Shown here in pieces: positions 1 to 10,655 of a stretch of 64,000 nt of DNA (positions are counted from its first letter, which is position 1; the number at the start of each line of letters is the position of its first letter). Under the pieces are notes generated by a model, which was not told the origin of the DNA, ran no database searches, and saw nothing but the letters and a program-made list of their open reading frames with translations. Position numbers and translations under genes: made by a program. Origin of the DNA: Nymphaea colorata. Taxonomy: Eukaryota; Streptophyta; Magnoliopsida; Nymphaeales; Nymphaeaceae. The stretch lies in the NCBI RefSeq assembly GCF_008831285.2, contig NC_045140.1, forward strand, positions 10,600,505-10,664,504. The letters are read 5' to 3'.

Positions 1-3000
1 AAGATTTTCAAAATACTACTCTCAGATCCAAATTAAATCCAAAATAGAACTCTCATATCCAAATTAAATCCAAAATACTACTTTTAGATCGAAAACCTAA
101 GTTCATATCCAAATCAATCATTTAAGACCGATTTGCCCTTCCTTTTGACCAAAAAACCTTCTTTTAAAGGGTGATTTTAGTCTTTTTTGAACAAGACCGA
201 TTTGCCCTTCCTTTTGGCCAAAAAATCTCCTTTTGGAGGGTGATTTTAGTCTTTTTAGGTCAAAAAATTCAAATTTTGGGTTTTGGCTCCAAAATCCTCT
301 ATAAATACCCCTCCATATCTCCCCTCTTGGGCAAGATTGGTCCTTGGGAGAAACTCTAGTGTATTCTCAATTGAAGACTTAGAGTTTCTCTTGAGCTCTC
401 TCTCTTTCTCCCTCTTCCTCTTTTCATTTCCTTCTCCAACTTAGAGCAAGCACTTTTGGAGCTTCATTCAAAAGGGTATCTTCAAGTGAAGGTGTTCATC
501 TTCCTTAAGTTATTTCCCATTAGAGGTATATAATCTTCATCTCTCTCATTTCTCTCTTCTTTCTTTTCATTAATGTTCTTATTATTATGTTATTTCTTTC
601 TCTTAAACATAGTGTTGTTGTTGTTTTCATTTTTTTTTTTTCTCATCTTCATCTCCCCATGACCAAAGGAGATAGCACTCAACCTCTTTTTAGAGACAAG
701 AGGCTATGCTCAAATGCACCGGGAGCATGAGAAGATGAGATGATATTTTATTTTATGATTAAATCATGCTCTTTCAAGTATTCTTGTTGTTCTTGTTCTT
801 TCTCTTTCTTCTCTTCAATATATATTATTGTTGTTGTTATTCTTTTCCTTAATGAATATATTTTTGTTGTTATTGTTATTTCATTTCTTCAATATAGTCT
901 TGTCCTTGTTATTTTCTTTTTTTTCTCTTCTTCCTCTTCCCATGACCAAAGGAGATAACCCTCAATCTCTTTTTAGAGACAAGAGGCTATGCTCAAGTGC
1001 ATTGGGAGTGTGAAAAGATGAGAGGATCTTTCGTTTCATGATTGAATCATGTTTTTTTCTTTTATTAAATATAACATTGTATCTCTTTCTACATTTTCTT
1101 CTCATCTCCATCTCCCCACGGCTAAAAAAGGTAGCTCTCAATCTCTTTTTAGAGACAAGAGGCTATACTCAAAGTGCACCGGGAGCATGGAAAGATGAGA
1201 TGATCTTTCATTTTAATCATGTTCTTTCTTTTCATGAATACATTCTTATTGTTTTTTTTTTGTTTCCTCTTATTTTTCCCTCTTCCTCATTTCTCCATGG
1301 CCAAAAGAGATAGCTCTCAATCTTTATTTTAGAGTCAAGAAGCTATACTCAAGTGCACCGGGAACATGAGAAGATGAGGTGGTATATCAATTCATAGTTA
1401 CATCATGTCTTTCCTCCTAATTGGACTTTGCTTTTTCCATCATTCTCTTTCTTTCTTTCATTCCTTGAATGTTATCTATAAATTATGCACGCATGGTTGC
1501 TTGGTTCTTTACTTACATGTGAATGTATGGCGGGAATGAGAGTGTGGTTTGGAGACTCTTTATTTTCATATTAATTTTTGAGGTTGGGACTTGTCCAACC
1601 CGGGGATAAACCCTCACGAAAATGTACATGTTAATATGCATTTTCATGGCATTTTGCGCTAGTTTCCTTCTTAATCATCACATTAGGAACCCTAACGAGT
1701 GCTTCGTTATGTTGCTTGTTTTCTTTCATACCCAACGGTGGAAGAAATATATCTCTTACAACAAACTAAATAATAACATTCTATACTTATATAAATCATA
1801 TTTTCCAAAACATTTTCAAAAAGAACCTTCTAATATGGCCTTAGGGACTTAGCTTAGACTCTTGCATGAGTCCAAGCTCCCCTCCGGCCCACATTAAATT
1901 TGAAGTTGGTAATTTTAAGTTGTTCCTTGATTTTTTTTTTTTTAATCTTGTGAAGGTATGGATGTATACACATGTTATATACATTTATGCCAACATGATG
2001 ACCCCCATCTTTCTCTCTCTATGCTTTCACTTTCTATTTTATAAATTTTCATATGTGCATGAATACGTATGTACATGTGTTCCATCTCCTCTCTTTCAAA
2101 TATTTATTCCTCTTTTCAAGACAAAAATCTTCTCTTATAACATTTCTCATACCCATATATGCGTATGATATTTTTCTTTTCCTCTAAAATCTCTCTTTCT
2201 CTTCGAATCAATACATCTTTTTCTTTTTATATATGATGATATGTACACAAGTATGCATGTCTTTCTCTATATCTCTCTCTTTCCTTTCATAAGAGTGTTT
2301 TATCTCTTGTATTCTTCTTAACATTTTCATCTCATGAACTTTCTATTTACCAACTTCAATAAGACCACAAATCAAGTAATGACCCAATATTGGAATCATG
2401 CTTGATGGTCTACAATCTCTATCCATTTTCAAAAAACTTTTCCTTCTTATATATAATAATTTATAACAACGAAAATCTTAGATGTATGTTGTGGCAGGAA
2501 TGATATTAGATGAATGTTGTGGTAGGAATGTTTTTTACTTTTTTTCAATCATATAGGGTAAATGCATTCATGCATTCTCACCCACTTTATTTCACTTATG
2601 ATCACAAGCACATCTCTAAAGGAACTTAAGCAAGAAGGATTGAGCTCTAGATAGGTGGTAACCGAATTAGAGCAAATCTCAAACCTACTTAAAGTCTTAA
2701 GAGAACACTAAGTGATTTTTAAAAAGTTTTCACAAGTTTTTCAAATGATATTTACTAGTTTCACTTTTTTCTCAAAACATTTCACATTTTCAAGCAATTC
2801 TTCAAGAACCCTTTCAAAAGTTGAAACTCCAAACTTTCAATATTTTCTACACCGCATATAGAATCAAAAAGATGTTTAGTTAAAACGAAATGCATCAATG
2901 ATAAACATAGTCCTTGGGTTGATTACCCCGGTAAAGGCGTCGGGAACGGTCGATCCTCGTACCGACGGGCGAGTCCCTTTCTTTCCTCTTTCAAAACAAA

Positions 3001-3052
3001 AACCTTATTTTTCTGGAGCACTCCAAAACCAATGAAATTTGGGATGCAAACA
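1..3052 (+). repeat. Left LTR of a Tat/Ogre-type gypsy element (first ~69 bp outside the window)
   Basis: This stretch aligns nearly base for base with 14687-17744, the right LTR of the same element, so about 69 bp are missing at the window edge. It ends in GATGCAAACA followed two bases later by a primer-binding site. It holds a TATA box (300-307), a CT-rich leader, four copies of a ~95-bp cassette (about 641-1385), a hairpin at 1582-1600 and a GC-rich end near 2925-2970. The short ORFs in it are AT-rich low-complexity frames, not genes. The few substitutions relative to the right LTR suggest a young insertion. Confidence 0.93.
300..307 (+). promoter_or_regulatory. LTR TATA box
   Basis: TATAAATA lies about 370 bp into the LTR and is followed by a C/T-rich stretch, as expected for the pol II promoter that starts the genomic RNA. 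The same octamer is at 14985-14992 in the right LTR. This is motif evidence only. Confidence 0.6.
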
Positions 3053-3054
3053 GA

Positions 3055-3072
3055 TGGCGACCGTGATGGGAC
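3055..3072 (+). other. Primer-binding site (copy left of the gap)
   Basis: TGGCGACCGTGATGGGAC begins two bases after the LTR end. TGG is the complement of the tRNA CCA tail. The first eight bases fit the 3' end of plant tRNA-Arg species, which Ogre-type elements use; the remainder matches imperfectly, so the exact tRNA is uncertain. Confidence 0.65.
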
Positions 3073-3105
3073 CCGTCATCGTTTGGCTATGATATTGATG
3101 CATTT

Positions 3106-3205
3106 NNNNNNNNNNNNNNNNNNNNNNNNNNNNNNNNNNNNNNNNNNNNNNNNNNNNNNNNNNNNNNNNNNNNNNNNNNNNNNNNNNNNNNNNNNNNNNN
3201 NNNNN
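3106..3205. other. Assembly gap of exactly 100 N
   Basis: A fixed-length run of 100 N, the usual placeholder for a gap of unknown size between contigs. The sequence just left of it (PBS plus ~50 bp) reappears at 5491-5545, so the two contigs overlap instead of abutting. Confidence 0.98.
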
Positions 3206-5491
3206 TGAGAAGATGAGATGATATTTTATTTTATGATTAAATCATGCTCTTTCAAGTATTCTTGTTGTTCTTGTTCTTTCTCTTTCTTCTCTTCAATATA
3301 TATTCTTGTTTGTTATTCTTTCCTTAATGAATATATTTTGTTGTTATTGTTATTTCATTTCTTCAATATAGTCTTGTCCTTGTTATTTTCTTTTTTTCTC
3401 TTCTTCCTCTTCCCATGACCAAAGGATAACCCTCAATCTCTTTTTAGAGACAAAGGCTATGCTCAAGTGCATTGGGAGTGTGAAAAGATGAGAGGATCTT
3501 TCGTTCATGATTGAATCATGTTTTTTTCTTTATTAAATATAACATTGTATCTCTTTCTACATTTTCTTCTCATCTCATCTCCCCACGGCTAAAAAAGGTA
3601 GCTCTCAATCTCTTTTTAGAGACAAGGCTATACTCAAAGTGCACCGGAGCATGGAAAGATGAGAGATCTTTCATTTTATCATGTTCTTTCTTTTCATGAA
3701 TACATTCTTATTGTTTTTTTTTGTTTCCTCTTATTTTCCCTCTTCCTCATTTCTCCATGGCCAAAAGAGATAGCTCTCAATCTTTATTTAGAGTCAAGAG
3801 CTATACTCAAGTCACCGGGAACATGAGAAGATGAGGTGGTATATCAATTCATAGTTACATCATTCTTCCCTCCTAATTGGACTTTGCTTTTCCATCATTC
3901 TCTTTTTCTTTCATTCCTTGAATGTTATCTATAAATTATGCACGCATGGTTGCTTGGTTCTTTACTTACATGTGAATGTATGGCGGGAATGAAGTGTGGT
4001 TTGGAGACTCTTTATTTCATATTAATTTTGAGGTTGGACTTGTCCAACCCGGGATAAACCCTCACGAAAATGTACATGTTAATATGCATTTTCATGGCAT
4101 TTTGCGCTAGTTCCTTCTTAATCATCACATTAGGAACCCTAACGATGCTTCGTTAGTGCTTGTTTTTTCTTCATACCCAACGGTGGAAGAAATATATCTC
4201 TTACAACAAACTAAATAATAACATTCTATACTTATATAAATCATATTTTCCAAAACATTTTCAAAAAGAACCTTCTAATATGGCCTTAGGGACTTAGCTT
4301 AGACTCTTGCATGAGTCCAAGCTCCCTCCGGCCCACATTAAATTTGAAGTTGGTAATTTAAGTTGTTCCTTGATTTTTTTTTTTTAATCTTGTGAAGGTA
4401 TGGATGTATACACATGTTATATACATTTATGCCAACATGATGACCCCATCTTTCTCTCTCTATGCTTTCACTTTCTATTTTATAAATTTTCATATGTGCA
4501 TGAATACGTATGTACATGTGTTCCATCTCCTCTCTTTCAAATATTTATTCCTCTTTTCAAGACAAAAATCTTCTCTTATAACATTTCTCATACCCATATA
4601 TGCGTATGATATTTTTCTTTTCCTCTAAAATCTCTCTTTCTCTTCGAATCAATACATCTTTTTCTTTTTATATATGATGATATGTACACAAGTATGCATG
4701 TCTTTCTCTATATCTCTCTCTTTCCTTTCATAAGAGTGTTTTATCTCTTGTATTCTTCTTAACATTTTCATCTCATGAACTTTCTATTTACCAACTTCAA
4801 TAAGACCACAAATCAAGTAATGACCCAATATTGGAATCATGCTTGATGGTCTACAATCTCTATCCATTTTCAAAAACTTTTCCTTCTTATATATAATAAT
4901 TATAACAACGAAATCTTAGATGTATGTTGTGGCAGGAATGATATTAGATGAATGTTGTGGTAGGAATGTTTTACTTTTTTTCAATCATATAGGGTAAATG
5001 CATTCATGCATTCTCACCCACTTTATTTCACTTATGATCACAAGCAATCTCTAAAGGAACTTAAGCAAGAAGGGATTGAGCTCTAGATAGGTGGTAACCG
5101 AATTAGAGCAAAATCTCAAACCTACTTAAAGTCTTAAGAGAACACTAAAGTGATTTTAAAAGTTTTCACAAGTTTTTCAAATGATATTTACTAGTTTCAC
5201 TTTTTTCTCAAAACATTTCACATTTTCAAGCAATTCTTCAAGAACCCTTTCAAAAGTTTGAAACTCCAAACTTTCAATATTTTCTACACCGCATATAGAA
5301 TCAAAAAGATGTTTAGTTAAAACGAAATGCATCAATGATAAACATAGTCCTTGGGTTGATTACCCCCGGTAAAGGCGTCGGGAACGGTCGATCCTCGTAC
5401 CGACGGGCGAGTCCCTTTCTTTCCTCTTTCAAAACAAAACCTTATTTTTCTGGAGCACTCCAAAACCAATGAAAATTTTGGGATGCAAACA
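3206..5491 (+). repeat. Second copy of the 5' LTR, probably a false assembly duplication
   Basis: This repeats 728-3052, followed by the same PBS and leader. Compared with the other two LTR copies it has many scattered single-base deletions (for example AAGGATAACC for AAGGAGATAACC near 3421), while the other two copies agree with each other. That pattern suggests a poorly polished contig end. The real element most likely has one LTR here. Confidence 0.85.
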
Positions 5492-5493
5492 GA

Positions 5494-5511
5494 TGGCGAC
5501 CGTGATGGGAC
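5494..5511 (+). other. Primer-binding site (copy joined to the internal region)
   Basis: Identical to 3055-3072 and two bases after the LTR end at 5491. It is the start site of minus-strand DNA synthesis for this element. Confidence 0.65.
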
Positions 5512-6127
5512 CCGTCATCGTTTGGCTATGATTATTGATGCATTTTCACTAATTTGAACATCTCATGTATTGCCAATGATAAAGCATGTCCCTTATTTTG
5601 GCCTCGACCCCATTGGCATTTCATTGCATTGTTTGATGATTGTGAATGTTTTCTTGCACATAGGACTAATTGAGAAGGATCAATCATGTTCACACATATT
5701 TATGATCACATACCACCCTTCTCAATTTAGGAGTTGTTTGAAAGCCATGTTTGCTCTTCTATTTTAATCTTCAAACTTAGGAAACATTGCGTTAGAGACA
5801 ACTCAATTTATATGATTTCTCATATTTCAAAATTCCTCATACCTATTTGTCCCGGTCATCATGTTGCCGGGCTTGGTCTTTGGCGGTAGCACAAGACTAA
5901 GCCTTACAACTAGACCACACCTTGGGCGGGAACGCCCCTCGTTAGTACCATGAGTGGTAATTTATGGTATATCGACGAGTGATCAAGAAGAAGTTGATGA
6001 ACTCTACCTTTAGTTGCCTAAGGAAGAATCTATGCTCGTACTAAGCCATTTGGCTAAGGTATATAAGCATAACTTGATATCGGATTATCGTGACACAAAA
6101 TTATCTCAATTAGGTTCCTATACCCAA

Positions 6128-6163
<36 letters not shown>

Positions 6164-6304
6164 TTCATGATAGATGTTGATGTGCGTGAAACCTTATGTG
6201 ATGATTTGCAACCTCATTCCACACATCTACCTCATATTGTCTTTGTCAACCTAGTCAATGTTTTCCACTAATTCAATTTTTATCTTTTAGAGTCATCATT
6301 CAAT
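5512..6304 (+). other. Untranslated leader of the gypsy element
   Basis: About 800 bp between the PBS and the first recognisable ORF. The small ORFs at 5570-5767 and 6014-6271 match no family I recognise and the second runs through a homopolymer, so I do not call them genes. The leader contains four consecutive stem-loops (5851-5959) and a T-run followed directly by a ~24-bp A-run (6128-6163). A role in RNA packaging or dimerisation is possible but not shown. Confidence 0.6.
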
Positions 6305-7524
6305 ATGTATTCTTTCCAACGTGGTGTCACATTCCCTTATGATCACATCCTCTTTGGGGAAGGTCCCGAACGGTCCACTTACATTTCTCTTGAGTCTCAA
6401 CCTTTGGCTCCCGAATGGTATCGGACTTGGCATCCCACATTCTCTCGGATGTTTCCTTCTTACTTTGAAGAATGTGGGCTAGAGACAGTGGCAGCTGGAG
6501 GAATGCAGTCAGTTAATGGAAATTTGGTACATGTAATCGCTGAGCGTTGGAACCCAAGGACCTCCTCTTTTTGGTTTCCATGGGGAGAAATGACAATATT
6601 ACTAGATGAATTTGCCGAAATACTAGACCTCCCTACCCCAACTTGTGACCCAAATGATCTATTGGAAAAACAATTCCTTATGAACCCAACCAAGGTCAAT
6701 GCAAATGACCTCATTGCTCACTTTACTGGACGGAAAACTTGGCCTTTAGTAGAAAACCATGAAAATCAAAGCATCAACATGAAAATTTGTATGAAGAATT
6801 TGGAACCTATGTTGAACCTTCTACCCTACCTCGAAAAGCCATAGGGAGAATTAAACATTGTATGATGCTCTGCACATTAGGAGTGACCCTTTTTACCAAT
6901 GGAAGTGACCTTTTAGATGTCCGTATTGCCCAACTTTTTCGAGTATGGGGGCATAGAGGGACCCGACACTTGTCAGTAGCAATGACAGCTTTAGCCTTCC
7001 TTTACCGAGGACTCACTCGCTTTACCATTGGAGATATCGACTTCATAGAAGGATGCACATATGCTTTACAATTGTGGTTCCTCAAGCATGCGGGACCCCA
7101 AGCCAGTCTATTCAGAAACACTGATGGATCATTAACAACCTTGGAGCAATACCGTCGTTTGATCGAGCAATTGAATGAAGGAGAGATCATTTGGGATTAT
7201 TGTGATCGTTGGCAGAGCCTACCTCGATACACTCACCATCATCATGGGCGTACCACACTCTTGGGCCCTTACTTCATAGTTGATTATTGTGCTGATAGAT
7301 GTATGAGACAGTTCTCTCAAAGGCAGAAGATGGTCTCTGTGCATGCACCAATTGGAGCTATTCCTGAATTTGACATTAGTTCTCCTCAATGGACGGCATT
7401 GTTTGCAGTAGCTCGACAAGAATGGAAGACACAAATATCATACACTTGGTTCATAGGCCCAGTGGTGAAGAAGGAATATGCTGAGTGGTGGGATGCCAAC
7501 CGACCACCATCCATCCTTCCCTAA
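6305..7524 (+). pseudogene. Extra ORF upstream of gag, plant-mobile-domain/DUF7745-like, frameshifted
   Basis: Two overlapping frames together encode about 400 residues. The first (6305-6844) begins MYSFQRGVTF and carries a WNP...FWFPWGEMTILLDEFAEIL segment, typical of the aminotransferase-like plant mobile domain and related DUF7745 proteins. The second (about 6784-7524) continues with an R-WGHRGTRHLSVAM segment and ends in WWDANRPPSILP. The frame changes near 6770-6790, so one small indel breaks the ORF. Tat/Ogre-lineage elements are known for an additional ORF before gag; its function is not established. Position and continuity with gag downstream make it part of the retrotransposon and not a captured neighbouring gene. 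The indel may be genuine or an assembly error. Confidence 0.7.
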
Positions 7525-7694
7525 AAGTTTTATGTTGTCAACTTTGTATTCCTTCTGTCGTTGTCATCTTTATTAGTGTCTATGGATGTAACTTTTAAAA
7601 CTTGTAATGCAATATGAACCTTCATTTTGTCATCATTTCCATCCAATAACTTTATTTTCTTATGTCATAAGGTGAATACTTGAAAGCCAACAAG
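7525..7694 (+). other. Spacer between the extra ORF and gag
   Basis: AT-rich 170-bp spacer without coding potential. The first good ATG after it is at 7695. Confidence 0.5.
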
Positions 7695-10456
7695 ATGGTT
7701 GAAACTAGATCGCAAGCTAAGCAGACTCCTCAAAACGAGGCTTCATCCTCTGAACTCCGTCCAGAAACACTTGGCCTCCCAGCAATCGAGCCAGAAGCTT
7801 ACTATATGTTCCGTTTGTTCATGGAGCGATTTATGAAGGAGCAAGAAGAGCAAAAGGCTTTGATGGTTACTCCAGAGACGGATAATGAAAAGACTGCCAA
7901 GCAGAAAAGAAAGAAGAAAAACAAGTCTTTTGTTGAAAATCAGGATGAAGACCATTTGAGTTCAGATTCGACAACTAGTAAGGAAGAAAAACCCGAACTG
8001 TCTTCTCTCAAAAAGAAAAAGACAACAAAGAAAAATAAAAAGGGAAAAGATGTTATGATAGAAAACAGCTCACCCAGTCCTATCACCACTGAAAGTTCGG
8101 AAGAGAAGCCCAAAAGGAAGAGAAAACCTACCAAGAAAGTAAAAAAGACAAAGAAATACATCACTAGCAGCAGCTCAGACGGTGAGAGTTCTGAAGAAAA
8201 AGTAAAGGAGATCAAGGGCAAAAAGAAAAAGACCAGGCCAGAATTGGTCGAATCAAGTAATGATGAAAGTCCGACTAAGCGCAGATTCTACGAAATGGAG
8301 AAAAGAATGAACAATCTTGAGCTTAGGGGAAGGGGAAACGTTCATACTCATGTGAGGACTACTACCTTGGCATTGAAGGAGACGAAGACGTGAAAGGCTT
8401 GCCCAGAGAATTCATCGGATATGATGGAACCATCTGTCCACACGTTCATCTTTCAACCTTTTTCAATGATTGCTACAAAATTCGGACAAATAACAGAGCT
8501 TTGTTCCGATATTTTCCAAGAAGTCTTAAAGGCATTGCCGCACAATGGTATAAAGAAAATATCAATCCAATCGAGCTGAAGGAGTTTGACAAGTTGATTA
8601 ACATGTTTGTTGAAAGATTTGAACAAAATGCTCCCATGGCTCCAACCCTCAGTACCATTTAAAGTCTTCGTCAGAAACAGGGAGAAAAGGCTCGAGAATT
8701 CATCCAAAAATGGAGAATGCAATGCAATAAGATGAAGGAGCCCATTTCTGAGACACAAGCCTTGTCACTCATTAGGAAAAATCTTGCCCAACCCTTGAAA
8801 AGTCTCATCCGCAATGCCCCGATCAAAACCTTTGCTGAGTTGATTGAACAAGCAAACTCGATAGAAGAAGGACTTGAGGAAGGAGATTTTGATGGAATTA
8901 TTGCTCCTAAGTACAAAGAAGATGGAAAGAAAGGAGGAAGGACACAGTTGCCCGCACACTTCATAGCCAATGCTGGCATTAGAAAGGACCATGGCAATAA
9001 CTACAGGCATGACAAGGACGTCAGTTTCAAGAAGAACACGCAGTTTCTCAAAGGCGACGATGAAAGGAAAAACAAACACCCAGGTTGGAGCTACGACCGG
9101 AAATTCACTCCTCTGAGCCAGTCTCGGGAGATGATCCTGGAATACCTTCTCACCAAAGGAACTTTCGTCTTGCCAAAAGTATCAGAGCCTCCAAAAATGA
9201 TGGGAGGAAATAAAGAAAAACTGTGCAAGTTTCATCGTACCCCTGGTCATGACACTGAGGATTGTTTTGTCCTCAAAAATATTATTCAAGACTTCATCAA
9301 CAAAGATCTCAAGATTTGTGATGATAACACCCCTGAGATACTAAGGAATCCATTCCCTGACCACGGAAAGGCGGCAGTGGCCATGATCACTACAGGCACT
9401 CCACTTCTGTACCATCCACAAGAGCACATTCGACCTTATATTGGGAGCAGCTCACACAAAGTCATGGTGGTAGACCAAGGTAAGGAACCTCTAGATTTCA
9501 TTGCTATGATGAATGGCAGGATAGAAAGTTTGCCCAAGAAACTTCCTATGATTCCAAAGACTTTTATCTTACAAGGCGATGAATCATCAAATGACTCCTC
9601 ATATGAAGATCCATGCTATTTGGACGTTCTCCCCTTGAAAGAACGTATGGATGAGGGAGACTCGATTCAAGCTTCTAAAAATCAGTCAATTACCTTCTCA
9701 GAAAAAGACCTCTCAAAATGGGGATATTTCCATGAAGATGCTCTTTACATCGTTGTTCAGGTCAATGGAATGACGGTGCCACATGTTTTGATTGATGGAG
9801 GAAGTAGTTTGAATATTTGTCCTGATCTCACGGCTAAAACATTGGGGTTTCGTGAAAACAAATATCGTTCTGATAATACCAAGATCTACGGATACGATGG
9901 CCGAGGCATGAACAGCAAAGGTACCCTCGACATGAATGTGATCATTGAAAATACTAGCCATTGTATTGTATTTCATGTGGTAGATGTACCACCATCATAC
10001 AACCTGCTTTTGGGACGACCTTGGATCCATCAAGTACGAGGGATCCCATCCACTCTTCATCAATGCCTGAAATGGAATTTTGGTCCATCAGTCATCACTG
10101 TCTGTGCTGAGGATCCGGTCAAGAGGTTGAGGCAACCTATGCTCCCTAGGCCAATTGATCCGATAGATGTACCGAGCATAAGAACAACAAAGGACAGACC
10201 TTTGGAAGAATGTATGCAGAACATGGAGATAGAGGAACCATCCGGGAATGCTTATGCTATTTCAAGCAATCGTGCAAGTTACCAAGAACACCTATTGTAT
10301 GTTCATTTCATGAAAACCCCAAGGGTTTTCAGTTGCTTCTGAAAGGTGGCTACCGTCCATTCACTGGCCTTGGGAAAAATGAAGATGGCGTCTTGCAACC
10401 AATTAGCATATCTTTTCAGATGAACATGAGAGGACTGGGATATCATGAAGGAATTT
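7695..10456 (+). pseudogene. gag-protease of the gypsy element, with frameshifts and a stop
   Basis: Start chosen at 7695 (MVETRSQAK). The N-terminal ~220 residues are Lys/Glu/Ser-rich. After a frame change near 8340-8390 comes the capsid core (RYFPRSLKGIAAQWY at about 8508-8550), the retrotransposon gag domain. A TAA at 8660-8662 interrupts the frame, which then continues to 10342. A zinc-knuckle-like motif CKFHRTPGHDTEDC (about 9222-9265) should bind genomic RNA. The aspartic protease follows, with HVLIDGGSSLNIC near 9786-9825 and a downstream LLLGRPW flap-like motif; the DGG at the catalytic site is common in plant gypsy proteases. Another frame change near 10240-10330 leads into a G-patch-like tail ending in a TGA at 10456. 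Three lesions make it non-functional as assembled. Confidence 0.88.
10315..10455 (+). other. G-patch-like segment after the protease
   Basis: The frame beginning near 10210 encodes GFQLLLKGGYRPFTGLGK followed by NEDGVLQPI and MRGLGY. This fits the glycine-spaced G-patch pattern (hydrophobic, K-x-G-aromatic, G-GLGK, G-PI), a single-stranded RNA-binding motif. It lies directly C-terminal to the protease. Family membership is from motif reading only. Confidence 0.6.
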
Positions 10457-10459
10457 GAA

Positions 10460-10655
10460 GAAGATCTTGGGGGCTGATAGTATTCACTTTTGTTTCAAAA
10501 TCCTCCCATGAATTTTATAATTTTGAACATCTTTTTGTCTCGTCTCATGAGAGAACCCATTCTATGAACTAAGAACTTTTTTTTTATATATATGCAAATG
10601 CAAGTAATTTTTTGTTGTCAATTTCGTCCAACTCTTTCCTTTATCCTCTTTACAG
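10460..10655 (+). other. Probable intron between protease and reverse transcriptase
   Basis: About 200 bp of AT-rich DNA without coding potential separates the two halves of the polyprotein. It ends in a pyrimidine-rich tract and CTCTTTACAG (10646-10655), an excellent plant 3' splice site, and coding sequence resumes at once (SELNMSQFILFPRK). Ogre elements are known to carry a spliced intron at this position. The 5' splice site is not obvious; GTATTC at about 10470 is a weak candidate. Confidence 0.6.

Noticed and set aside
740-2168. Hydrophobic Phe/Leu/Ser-rich ORFs in the LTR as membrane peptides
   Set aside because: They are translations of T/C-rich DNA, start and stop at random points relative to the cassettes, and change frame between LTR copies.
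1-5491. Two adjacent LTRs as a true tandem LTR array or solo LTR plus element
   Set aside because: Both copies carry the same PBS and leader end, and they are separated by a placeholder gap; an assembly overlap explains this better.
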